Part shown: piece after piece, positions 14,101-23,549 of the stretch
How the letters are laid out: the number at the start of each line of letters is the position of its first letter
Numbering within the stretch: position 1 is the stretch's first letter
Source: Symbiodinium microadriaticum
Lineage: Eukaryota > Sar > Dinophyceae > Suessiales > Symbiodiniaceae
Length of the DNA stretch: 64,000 nt
Direction: 5' to 3'
NCBI GenBank assembly: GCA_001939145.1
Contig: LSRX01000806.1
Location: 145,500 to 209,499 of the forward strand
The notes under the pieces: generated by a model
Databases searched by the model: none
What the model was told of the DNA's origin: nothing
What the model saw: the letters and a program-made list of their open reading frames with translations, nothing else
Program-made: the position numbers and the translations under genes

Positions 14101-14110
14101 CAGACTGCAG
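5146..14110 (-). CDS. Calpain-family cysteine protease (multi-exon)
   Basis: Calcium-dependent papain-fold protease; calpains make limited cuts in cytosolic proteins. Exons assembled by eye: 13818-13773 (HLFLDGFNPNDIHQ), 13721-13649 (catalytic Cys in ELGDCWFLSAIACL), 13573-13507 (GLYVVRFYKNGVYQ), 13398-13304 (DVTIDDFFPV...EAWVQALE), 7523-7444 (KAYAKLHGSYDSIEGG), 7347-~7310 (TGGIGEKMHLH), 7194-7131 (TMWAKLLSLAKDGHLL), 7082-7042, 6635-6608 (catalytic His in KGHAYSILR), 6533-6494 (catalytic Asn in RLLQLRNPWG), 6394-6366 (STEWKGKWS), 6288-6244, 6178-6108 (DGSFWMAFEDF), 6025-5952 (YICRLFDDSWNRVFVNSEWR), ~5778-5745 (NPKIQLIVK), 5661-5578 (LILTLEQADSRGG) and ~5300-5146 (GPYIILPTAFKPNMERGF). The triad is complete and a domain III (C2-like) follows. 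A coiled exon at about 14098-14010 (IVRLRKIVGDEVARLQSLKD) may be N-terminal. The true start is not identified. Two tiny exons before the His exon (around 7010-6990 and 6950-6935) are provisional. No EF-hand domain was found. Confidence 0.85.
8900..11625 (-). CDS. Multi-pass membrane protein exons nested in calpain intron
   Basis: Minus-strand segments encode hydrophobic helices with plausible splice borders: ~11495-11610 (FALAFGGLAALAFL), ~11070-11185 (NFADEPWSDMRAFSSDFGAV), ~10930-11062 (FLCAWGVLALLGWYVQFANL, ending FFDKIQ before a GCAAG donor), ~10800-10888 (FVEACKCEAWFPFVFDG), ~10330-10410 (VIMTLSVFSVLLLFGLLC), ~10050-10150 (LLLLGHVVLMSCAVTLVTAG), ~9760-9850, ~9380-9592 (LGYAILGIIIVMASTGAA) and ~9200-9375 (LIFLRILGYFIAGLLPLWAS, LLTICLVVVAVSTLAS). 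At least six membrane spans are visible. I recognise no family. The make-up resembles the membrane gene at 23.5-31.7 kb (short exons, one span per exon), so the two may be related. Start and stop are not established. Confidence 0.5.
11630..13300. other. Intronic stretch without a clear gene
   Basis: A minus-strand segment near 12000-12150 (WPRKMVRRLARRRLG) ends in a GTAAGAG donor-like site and might be an upstream exon of the nested membrane gene. Nothing else here has family signal. A long plus-strand open frame (11372-12406) is judged spurious. Confidence 0.3.
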
Positions 14111-15440
14111 TGTCTGCGCGGGATTCTGATTAAGTGGACTCTGGAAGCTCAAGATGCCGCTCAGTGGCTCGGCTACGATTAAGATGGTATATCGGTATAT
14201 CATCCAGGCGAAACCCATAGGTCGCTCATGTTGCTACTTCGGGTTATTACTTCGGTGTCACGACGGCTCTAAGCTCTGTCACATGATGCTCGCCGAATTC
14301 AGCAAGACCGGATCGTGTCCCTCGGGTGCCCCGCCCCTTTCCTAGAGTCATAAGACTGACAGTCATAAGCCAGAAGGCTCTGCAAGACCCAAAAAAACTT
14401 GCAAGTCAAATAGAAGTGCGGCAGCAAGTTGCACCCATCCTGTAGGGGGAGCTGTTTGCCTTCGAGCCCATCGCCTCGGCACGTTTGCACTTGAAGGCTA
14501 CCGATTCCTGCGGGACTTGCCTATGCTCACCCCCATACCTACAGGATTCAGCATCCTGCCCGCTCATGCCAGAAATCTACGAACCCGCCGGGACTCGTTT
14601 CCGGGAGCCTGCATCTGGTTTTCGGGTCCGTTGTTTACACTCGTTTGGCGTTCTTGCTCAGTGCATGTTACAGGTATTTACAAGACATGTTGCACGTACA
14701 TGAGAATGTACAAATGATCAAGCAAACAGTCTAGTCTTGCAGTAAAAACTGTGCTTCCCATCACGGCAAGCTCACGACGGGCAACGTTTGCAGCTGTGAA
14801 TGTTGTTTTTGTGCAGCAACCACCCAACCAGTACTTAATGCGAAAGTGGTGCAAGAGAAACTGAAGTAATCACACACCCCGAATGAAGACATAAGGAAAT
14901 CCAAGATGGCCACGCAAACACACGCGGAGCCGAAACGAGTCGAGTTGAATCAGTTTTTGCGTCGGTCAAAGATAGACCCCCTATCTTTAGAGTGGCCGTA
15001 GAGCCTTGCATGAAACGCTGCTGACACAAAAAACACAGCCACTCACGCACACACACACACACACTCACATTCCGATATGTATGAATATACTTGAGAAGAA
15101 GCCACAAAAGCTGGGGAAAAAAGGAACCAGAGTCGACGTAGCTCGGACAGCGTGGATGCAAGCACGTATGTAGCGCCATGAAACTTTAGCCTGCACGATG
15201 ATCGCATTATTCTGCTTTACAACGGGACCTTGTGGTGGAGGGGGGCCTCCTTATTGGCTCAAAATCAATCATTTGCTTGGTGGCGCGGGGCCCCACCCCG
15301 TGCCCCCTCTTTAACTATTGCGAACGGACCAGATAAGGTCCTGCACGCAAGTTCGACCTACAAGTAGTTCTGTACTACCTAAGTGAATGGTAAACGACAA
15401 CTCCCGCCACAAGCTCCACAGAGCTAGCAATCGTGATATA
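14110..15440. other. Intergenic or upstream stretch
   Basis: I see a possible minus-strand exon at about 14390-14490 (CRGDGLEGKQLPLQDGCNLL) but no family signal. The remainder holds no supported gene. A short CA tract lies at 15047-15066. Confidence 0.3.
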
Positions 15441-15800
15441 CATTGATATATATATATATATACATACACACACACACACACGCGCACCCAACACGCGCAC
15501 ACACACACACACGGATACACAAAGACTCACGCTCACACAAACGACGGCTGAACCGCACGTGATGCCATCACCAGACTCACTTTTTTGAGGAGTAGACTGA
15601 CCTTGCCAGCCTCAGGGGCAATCTTGTCGACTCAGGGCAATTTTTTGTGCATGGGTGCATGCGAGTGGTCAAATCGCACTTCCACCTTCAAGCATAGCTT
15701 CGTTGAAGCTGTTGACCCCCGGCGCTCATTGACTCATTTAACGAATGCTGTCTCGGGCTCACACACACACACACACACACCAACACCAACAGACAAGTCT
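15440..15800. repeat. TA and CA microsatellites
   Basis: A TA run at about 15448-15463 passes into CA repeats to about 15512, and a further CA run lies at 15762-15783. These are simple repeats in non-coding DNA. Confidence 0.9.
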
Positions 15801-16029
15801 GTATACACACACATCCCGCCGCATGGTTTTTTGTCGGTGATTTTTTGGTGAAGTTGTGTTTTCGCTACAGTTTTAAGCAGATTTTAAGGTTGGTTTTGGG
15901 TAGGAAAAAAAGTGCTACGTTTTGTGTGAATCGTAGGAAACGTGTGGTTTCAGCACGATTTCGGGCTCCATAAAAAATGTTACCACATCGCACGGTGAAA
16001 GTTACGAATTCCTCGGTATTTACAGGCTT

Positions 16030-16304
16030 NNNNNNNNNNNNNNNNNNNNNNNNNNNNNNNNNNNNNNNNNNNNNNNNNNNNNNNNNNNNNNNNNNNNNNN
16101 NNNNNNNNNNNNNNNNNNNNNNNNNNNNNNNNNNNNNNNNNNNNNNNNNNNNNNNNNNNNNNNNNNNNNNNNNNNNNNNNNNNNNNNNNNNNNNNNNNNN
16201 NNNNNNNNNNNNNNNNNNNNNNNNNNNNNNNNNNNNNNNNNNNNNNNNNNNNNNNNNNNNNNNNNNNNNNNNNNNNNNNNNNNNNNNNNNNNNNNNNNNN
16301 NNNN
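16030..16304. other. Assembly gap (run of N)
   Basis: 275 undetermined bases. The gap is flanked on the right by a run of C and on the left by AT-rich sequence. Open frames running across it are artefacts. Confidence 1.
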
Positions 16305-16714
16305 CCCCCCCCCCAAAGACCGTAAGAGCAAACTCCGAAAACAGCAGAAACGCACGACAGTAATCCATGCGCTAGCACACACATGCATACAAGAGCAAGC
16401 TAACCAGGCGTGGGTCAATAGTGGTGGCGGGTTGGAGTTGACCTCACATACAGACACAGTGACTGCTTCCTGTTTGGGAGCCTGGCCTCCGGCGTCCAGA
16501 CGTTGTCTGTGAACTCCCCATTTCTCTCCACCACGGACCTTACAAGCCGCGACTTGATTTATCTTCATTATGTGCCTCGGAACAAAAAGTCACACGCCAG
16601 ACGTGCTTGTATTCAAACCACACAGTCTAAATTACAAGGCGAGCTCATGACCGCTTGAAGCTTAACATGCATGCGTGCATGTCAGTATGGAAAATACGAC
16701 GACCACAAAGAAAA

Positions 16715-16763
16715 ACATGTATGTATGTATGTATGTATGTATGTATGTATGTATGTATGTATA
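16715..16763. repeat. (ATGT)n microsatellite
   Basis: About 12 copies of the tetranucleotide ATGT. Similar but interrupted ACAT-type repeats follow at 16994-17090. Confidence 0.95.
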
Positions 16764-17099
16764 AATATATATGTGCTCGTGTACAGTGCACTGTACGCAT
16801 AAGATTAAGATGGTAGAACAGTATAGTACAGTCACAGTGAAAAAATGACCAGGAGGGATAAACCTCCAGCAGGGCAGGGCTCGGGGGTTGGGCACACAGG
16901 TTTCGAGCCGATACAGAACTGGGGCGAGAATGGCTACCTTGACCCGTAGCTGTACATAAATACTTACACGCAGAGGCAACTGACTGGTACTTACATACAT
17001 ACCTACATACATACATAAATACTTGCACACTGAGGTAACTAGCTGGCACCTACATGCATACCTACGCACATACATGCATACACACATACCTGCATAGTT

Positions 17100-19990
17100 G
17101 TAAGCGGAAAAGCTCTGCCTTGGCTGGAGTGCCTCGTGCTTCACTGTGGGCTTCTACTGCTCTCTTTCGGGCACCCCAAACGAACAGCGCTGGGCGAGCG
17201 AACTTCAGCATGTCGATATTGGCCTCTATCACTTTCGGTGCTCCACCCCTGTGCAAGGAGGTGCCCGCAGGGGCACAACATGCAACCATCTCAAGCATTT
17301 CGTCATCGTGGCAGAGTCTCTGTCCTATGCCGCTCCGCAAGCCCACACCTCTTCAATCGGTCTTCCTCCTCTTTCTTCCGCCGCTCCTGGAATCATCGCA
17401 TGATGGCTTTACTGATGGCAGTTACTGTCAGCTCGGACATTGCCATTAGGACCGCTATGACCTCTCGGGCAGCTGTTGCCATTGTAAAGCTGCCAGGCTG
17501 TAGTAGGCATAGTAGCAGCAAAAATCATCGTCGTCGTCATAGCCGAAAGCATCATCGAAAACAAAGCTGTAGTAGTAAGTAGTAGTAGCCGTCATCGTGG
17601 TGATGGCAGTGGTTGTGGTAGACTTTGAGTGAAACTACACAAACACTCCCCTGACACGAGTACAGGCAGCGTTAGCGTCACAAAGATCTTCTCTCTGTGC
17701 TTTTGTGCACAAGGGAACATGCAAACTATGGGCACGTACTGATGCGTACGTGCGTGAGCATGTATTTTGTACTCATTGAGTGACTTCCTGTGATTTAGCA
17801 AACGTAGCACGATGTGGCTAATGAATGCTGTTCGAAAGATGCTCGCCCGACGTCACTGTAACCTCACCGCTTTCACCTCCTGTTCCCAGTACAACACAGG
17901 CAACTTGCTGTAAAACGTATCGAACGATTGACAACACTATTTGACTCTGCTGGATTAAATTGTACAGATAGGCCACCACATTTCTACATAGTGCTGCTGA
18001 GCCGACGGAACACTCCGTGGCTGTTTACCGTCACGGTGCAAGCAACGAACGCATGCTCGTCTTCCCGAGACTGCAGTTCTGGCAGAATCCCACGGCTTAT
18101 CATGGGAACGCCATCTAAGGAACTCCACCAGGAAGGCCTCCTAGGAATCACTGGAAGCTTCACTCTGCCAATGCACCTCCTCGGCTTTTCTCCGTCGTTC
18201 CCGGGCCTCTTCTTGTAGCTTCCTAGGTAACAAACGCGAGCTGCTCCCACGCCCACGCCTTCTCACCACCAGAGTTCACAGCGAGGTGCAATTCCGCTAC
18301 GGCTGCAGGTGCAAAGCCTATTTGGGTGAAGGTGGGAGACGGGGAACAGAGAGTGACAAAAGCCAAGACGCGGGGCAATGCCTGAGAGCCTAAGATAGAG
18401 AAGTGCGGGCCAGGTCTCTTCAATCGTTCTGCCTCTTTGCGCTTTCTCTCTGCCTCCTCCTCAGCTGACAATGTCCCTTGGATCTGGGTGATCTTGTCCC
18501 TCGCTTTCTGGATCAGGTCACCTTACGGATTGCCAAAATCAAGCGGCAACAAACAGCTCACCAAGTCATGGTTCGGCGCTTCTGGTTAGGATGAGCAGCT
18601 CTGGAGACTCGCCGCCTCCGCGTGTTCCACTGCATTCTGGAGCTCTTTCACGGCTGCCTCGCTGGAAGCCTGAAGAGCTGAACTGTAAGCTGCAAGAAGC
18701 TTCACTCTCTTGCGATCCAGGCCACGTCGATGGCAAGAGCCTTCTGCAAGAGCTCCACTGTGCTGCGCAGCTCCTGGAGGTATTCAGCCGCTGTATAGGC
18801 CTGGGTTCCTAGCTTCTTAGCTCCACATAGCTCCACGATACCAAGCTTCAGCCACTCCTGCACTCGCTGGGTCGCTTCAGCCACCGCCGAATCAAACGGC
18901 ACACCAGCTCCCAGTGCAGCATTCACAGCAGCCTGGGAGCAGGATAAGCTTGTCAACTTTTGCTATGTCGTGCCTGGACTCTTCCACTTCAGGAGACTGC
19001 CCACACACTGTCTATCCTGCATACCCGCGTTGAATCGGCCTGAAGTTTCTCGATGTCGCCACACTGGTCTTTGACAAGCTTCTCCACAGCCTGCCAGAAA
19101 GAATCTTTGAAAGGGTCGACACCAAATCAGGTTGGAAACCTCTCGCGCGTCAGCTCGACGCCGCCGCTGCTCCTCTTCTCGCCGTTTGGCCGCCTCTTCC
19201 TCACCAAGGTGGCTGAAGACTGACACTTCGTCACTCGCTGCCCCGCAGTGGCAGATGTGTCTCAAAGGCCGCCTCCTCTTTCCGCCGCTCATCCTCCAGT
19301 CGCTGCTTCGCAGCCTCTGCCTCCTTCCACTCCTGGCCAGGAGTGTGGAACCCAGAAACAAAAGCGCGTTTTCCCCAGGTGTTAAACTCAAGGGAGCAAG
19401 TGGTCAAAGCTTGGGTTGAGACCATGGAGCCAGGCCTCCAACTCTGTTTTGCGCAGTGCTCAAAGGGAAGCAACACAGGCTATCACCACTACTTGGTTTT
19501 AGGGTGCAGGGATGATTGGGGTTGGGCTGTCGATTTAGCGGGTAGTCACGCGAGTGGGGACTGAGGCAGTGGCAGAATTCAATGGTCTGCAAGCATGTGG
19601 GTGCCTTCCAACGCTCCTCCAGTGCTTTGCGGTCTTCTTCTGGCAACCTCAGTCGCTAGACAGGTCTCCATGGACCTGATGAAACTTCGCCTTGCAAGTG
19701 GGACCCTCGTTGCTGCAGACACGCTGCAGCTTGAAGTCGTCCATAGTCAATCCTTTGGCCGCGGAACCTCCCAGAAACGGCACAGTTAAGTGAGAGGCGC
19801 AAGGACACACGATTCTGCCATTATCCCCGTGAGCTCATCCCGTTCTGCTGTCACGTGTCCTCGTTTCCATGGTTTGATGTTGACATGGAGATCGCCTCTG
19901 CTCTCCAGGAAGGCCCGGAACTCAGATTCCTTCGCCCACATCTGCTGATGCTGCGCCGACAGAAGGCAGAGCCTGGAAAGCAACAACAGT
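17100..19990 (-). CDS. Coiled-coil protein (multi-exon)
   Basis: Consecutive minus-strand exons encode charged alpha-helical sequence: ~19975-19865 (QHQQMWAKESEFRAFLESRG), ~19640-19600 (LPEEDRKALEERWK), ~19340-19240 (EWKEAEAAKQRLEDERRKEE), ~19215-19140 (EEEAAKRREEEQRRRRADAR), ~19110-19030 (DSFWQAVEKLVKDQCGDIEK, ending at a GGTATGC donor), ~18940-18850 (FDSAVAEATQRVQEWLKL before GTATCG), ~18810-18705 (YTAAEYLQELRSTVELLQKA), ~18690-18595 (SSALQASSEAAVKELQNAVE), ~18510-18415 (KARDKITQIQGTLSAEEEAE), ~18215-18150 (EEARERRRKAEE) and ~17400-17320 (ERRKKEEDRLKRCGLAERHR). Long Glu/Arg/Lys heptad-like stretches point to an extended coiled coil, possibly cytoskeletal or scaffolding. No catalytic motif is visible and I cannot name a family. 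A further exon at about 17100-17320 (KVIEANIDMLKFARPALFVW) may belong here. Confidence 0.55.
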
Positions 19991-20149
19991 TTAGTTTCGT
20001 AATTTGGGATATAGGGCTTCGGGCTTCGAGTCGCAGACTCGCAAAGCGAGCACGGGTTCGGGCGACAAAGATGTCTTCACCTGCTAGCGCTGTGAGAAAT
20101 TTGTTGGGGGGATATTGGGGGCAGTGGAGGTGTTGTCTCTGCCGTCAGT

Positions 20150-20250
20150 ACTGCTTCTACCAGCAAGCAGCACGCTTGGGACGACGACGGCGGCTACTAC
20201 TACCACTGCCACTGCTACTAGCATCATTCTTGTGATCACCCCTGCGGCAC
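20150..20250. repeat. Trinucleotide-rich low-complexity DNA
   Basis: Imperfect ACG/ACT/GCT triplets. Similar imperfect triplet repeats recur at 20650-20845, on the other side of the CAG tract, so the whole 20.15-20.85 kb stretch is triplet-rich. Confidence 0.7.
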
Positions 20251-20527
20251 TCCAAGTGGTTGCTGCACCATTCGAACAAATAACTTTCAAGATGTTTCCA
20301 CTGAAACTCACGGGTATTCCACTAACCAACTCTGACGCAAACGACGACGGGTGCTTACGACAAAAACGACGTCGGGTGTAACATATAGGTAGTGAGACAC
20401 ATGGGCAACTTCGAGCCTGATAGCAATGAGAGTAATTGCAGGTAGTAGCACTAAGAGCATGAACGACGACAGTAATCACGCGAATCCAAGAGACTTCTTG
20501 CTTGGTACACTTTCTTCTCAATATGCC

Positions 20528-20530
20528 GGC

Positions 20531-20619
<89 letters not shown>

Positions 20620-20620
20620 T
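20528..20620. repeat. CAG/CTG triplet repeat
   Basis: About 90 nt of nearly pure CAG, broken once near 20575 by a GCGCAG interruption that shifts the phase. All frames stay open and would encode poly-Gln, poly-Ala or poly-Ser (poly-Cys or poly-Ala on the other strand), but no flanking exon is convincing. Confidence 0.95.
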
Positions 20621-20899
20621 AGCCGAAGTCATCGTAATCGCAGTGGCAGTTGCAGTGGGAGCGGCCGCGGTAGTGGTAGTGCTGATGGTAGGCGCAATGG
20701 TGGTCTTCGTCCCAGTCGCAGTGACGGCGGCAGTGCGTTCGCTCTGGCAGTGGCCATGGTAGTGGTGGCGGTAGCGGCGGCGGAAGTGGTAGCACCAATT
20801 AGCCTGATTAGCCGTCATAGTCGTCATCGTCGTCGTCATACTCCTACACGGCGACCAGTGCGAAAGTGTCAATCTGCTGATGTCTGCAACTAAGCAGCT

Positions 20900-22060
20900 G
20901 CAGACGTGCATCGAAGCGCTGCCGATTGCAAACAGCAGCGAGCCATTTCCTAGCTGAGCTGTGCACTCCACAAACACACCGAAGCAAAGCCAACCGTCCA
21001 GCAGCTCCATTGGACAAGCATGCTGAAGCCGATCCTTGCACTCTTCAGAAGTTGTTGGTGGGCATCGCGTGGCTGTTCCGGAGAGTTGTCAGCCACGCAG
21101 CCTTGTCCTGAGGAAAGTTTCGGCAGTTCATCCTCAACACAGCACATTGGGCCTGTGGGTGCCAGGGTGACAGACATAGGGCACATACACTGAGCAATAG
21201 CTGCCTTCATTTGCATTCCGGGTACTATGTATCCGTCCTTTGCGACAAAGGCCCACCGTCGCGTTCAGAATCTGAAACAGTGCGACTGGCGGGAAGGTAT
21301 GGAAACGCCCAGCACAAGCGATATTCACCTGGAGATCGGAAGCATGAAAAATACGCCAAGGAAAGTGCTGGGTCCGCATCTCCCGCCTGGGCGTGGAACT
21401 CGTCCATGCCGGCTTTGCATCCGTTTGAGAACTCCTGAACCGCTTGTATGAGCTTCTGCTGAGTGTCCTGGGCACAGGTGGTCGCATGCTTCGCAACCCT
21501 GACCAAAGATCCAGTCACGCAGAGCAGAGCCTGTCCTTGTCACTCTCACTGCTCGCAGTGTCAGCCACCTTGGCGCCTCCCAGACCTGGCTGTGGAAATG
21601 CTATTTGATACGTCACTGATGCTTGCGCAGGTTTCGACTCACACTAGCACCAGGCAGGCAAAGCTGCACGACAACCGGTCCAACCAGGGGTAAAAAGCTA
21701 CAGGAGCTTGAAGGAAGTCATTACAGAAACGCTGAGCATTCTGAAGCACCAACCAGCAACCTCCACGCTGATGATTTGCACGCCGCTCTTTGGTTGTCTC
21801 GCGGCACGGCACCAGCCACTGGACGTTCTTCCAACCCTCCCCTAACGAGCAGTGGCTGTCGAACCTCGGGCCAGGTTGCTACGCCGCTCTTCAGGAGCAG
21901 ATGATAAGTCGGACAGGTCTGGACTTCCTTCGCCACAAGGCTTCTGCTTGAGACTGCCTGAGCCCTGCCAGGCGAAGCGCCACGAGTTCAGCGAAGTCAC
22001 TGCTGATACTGAACAGGCGGCAACGCCCTGCCGGCTCTTTTCGAGAGCGATTGATCGAGG
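20900..22060 (-). CDS. Exons of an unidentified protein
   Basis: Minus-strand segments read as protein: ~21500-21360 (QDTQQKLIQAVQEFSNGCKA, then GMDEFHAQAGDADPALSLA), ~21215-21060 (MKAAIAQCMCPMSVTLAPTG, then CCVEDELPKLSSG), ~21040-20885 (CKDRLQHACPMELLDGWLCF, then GVFVECTAQLGNGSLLFAIG) and ~22060-21930 (SDFAELVALRLAGLRQSQAE). The sequence is rich in Cys and mildly hydrophobic. I recognise no family. These exons lie immediately downstream of the SET-repeat gene on the same strand and could be a separate short gene. Exon phases were not worked out. Confidence 0.4.
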
Positions 22061-22072
22061 ATTCCAGGGTTC

Positions 22073-22957
22073 CTAGGAGCCTTGGCGATCTCTCTGTGCT
22101 TTCAGGTCCCGGAAGCAGCTGCGCCACTCAATGCTTTTGTACAGGTGCGTCAATTCCTCTCCTTGCTCGATGTCACGAAGGGAAATGATCTCAAAGCGGT
22201 CCCGGTCAAAGTGGCGAACCACCTCCGTGTTCTCGGACCCGCTGAGGGACGCGTTGTAGAAAACGGAGCAGCCACTGCCGCTGGCCCACGCGGTCTTGTC
22301 TTCGCTCCAAGTGAACACGTAGGGGCTCACGTTACCGTCCACCGGCAGGCGCCGCACGATGCCGCGCTCCACAAGCTCGCCACGCTTGATAGGCACGACT
22401 GCAAAAACCCCTGCTCCACCATGATCATCTGGACGAACCTCAACTTTTGAACAGTCGACCAGGTTCTCCTCGCTTGCACCTAAAGCGCCGACAGTGGCCT
22501 CTGAAGAGTTCGCTGGCTGCCGCAGGTCCTGAAAGCATGCTCTCCACTCCATGCTCTTGTAAAGGTGCGTGAGCTCCTCGTGCGGTTGCAGGTCACGTAG
22601 AGCATAGATTTCGAACCGATCCTCTTCGAAGAACCTTTTCATCTCCGTGCTCTCACTGCCGTCCAGCGAGGCATTGTAAAACACGGAGCAGCCACTGCCG
22701 CTGGCCCACACGGTCTTGTCTTCGCTCCAGGTGAACACATATGGACAGTGATTCCCATCCACGGGCAAGCGTCGAACAATGCCACGCTCCACCAGTTCTC
22801 CTTTTCGGATGGGTACGGCTGCATAGCTGCCAGCTCCGCCGAAGCGATCTGCTTTCACGTAGACCTTCGAGCAATCAACCAGGTAGCTTCGTGCACTGCT
22901 CCTGATCGGCCAGTGGTTTTGCCTGAGGAAACCGGCCCCAGCACGTAGGAGCGACAT
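22073..22957 (-). CDS. Tandem SET-like domain protein
   Basis: A 294-codon open exon holding two copies of a SET-like domain with an exact 140-residue period: residues 26-145 and 166-285, about 74% identical by direct count (89 of 120). Each copy starts LVDCSKV, has the SET-type GGAG(S/V)(Y/F)A...GELVERG block and a central VFYNAS block, and ends in a (G/H)EELTHLYKS block matching the terminal GEELTxxY of SET lysine methyltransferases, including the Tyr. The usual Asn-His-Ser of the SET pseudoknot reads Asn-Ala-Ser in both copies, so methyltransferase activity is uncertain. The second copy keeps the better core (GVFA, DIEQGEEL). An acceptor-like AG just before YLVDCSKV suggests the first 24 residues may be intron rather than true N-terminus. 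A candidate upstream exon lies at 23250-23040. Confidence 0.8.
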   Translation of the reverse strand: MSLLRAGAGFLRQNHWPIRSSARSYLVDCSKVYVKADRFGGAGSYAAVPIRKGELVERGIVRRLPVDGNHCPYVFTWSEDKTVWASGSGCSVFYNASLDGSESTEMKRFFEEDRFEIYALRDLQPHEELTHLYKSMEWRACFQDLRQPANSSEATVGALGASEENLVDCSKVEVRPDDHGGAGVFAVVPIKRGELVERGIVRRLPVDGNVSPYVFTWSEDKTAWASGSGCSVFYNASLSGSENTEVVRHFDRDRFEIISLRDIEQGEELTHLYKSIEWRSCFRDLKAQRDRQGS

Positions 22958-22968
22958 CCCAACGGCAA

Positions 22969-23250
22969 CTACTTCACGAGCCCTAATGCCGCAGAAGCCT
23001 GCAAGCTGCTCACAGTGGAATCTGTCCTCGTCTTGTCAACATGTGCTTCAGCCCAGGATGCAGCTTGTGCTTGTAGGCCCTGAAGTGGCATGCTCCCGGC
23101 GCCTCCATCCAGCGCCTCTTTCGCAGCTGCCAACAGCTGTGCCTGAGGCAGCCTTGGCAAAAAAATCGGAGCTTTCGGAGCCCGGGAGTCTCTGGGCCCG
23201 AGGCTTAGCTCGCGGCTGCTCGAGGACCAGGGCCCGGCGTTGGCCTCCAC
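22969..23250 (-). CDS. Possible 5' exon of the SET-repeat gene
   Basis: A minus-strand open stretch containing LPRLPQAQLLAAAKEALDGG and GLQAQAASWAEAHVDKTRT, an Ala-rich helical sequence, lies directly upstream of the SET exon. No family is recognised and another minus-strand frame is also open here, so linkage to the SET gene rests only on position and strand. Confidence 0.3.
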   Translation of the reverse strand: MEANAGPWSSSSRELSLGPRDSRAPKAPIFLPRLPQAQLLAAAKEALDGGAGSMPLQGLQAQAASWAEAHVDKTRTDSTVSSLQASAALGLVK

Positions 23251-23549
23251 TGGCCACGAGATGCGCCCACCTGAAAGGGAACCTACGGACCTACGTGCTG
23301 AGAACCACTTCTTGTCCAGGACGTATGCGGCATCTTGAAAGCATCTGATTCGGATGCTTTTGCAACTGAATCTCTGACAGACGATATGAACTTACGAGGC
23401 ATCCCGGGGGGGCGATCAGGCACATGGAGGAATTCTAGGGCAGAGAAAGTTTGCAAGCTTCGGCTACTTCCGATCTTAAGAAGCCGCCGCTAAGTCTGTT
23501 GATCAGCGCAGTTGCAGCTGTGCTTCAGCGTGGCTCCATGATCTGGGTT

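Noticed and set aside
15865-16568. Open frames of 128-182 codons across the run of N
   Set aside because: They are open only because undetermined bases contain no stops.
20084-21010. 308-codon minus-strand frame with poly-Cys and poly-Ala
   Set aside because: Generated by the CAG tract and surrounding triplet repeats; part of it overlaps a better exon candidate in the same frame, near 20.9-21.0 kb.
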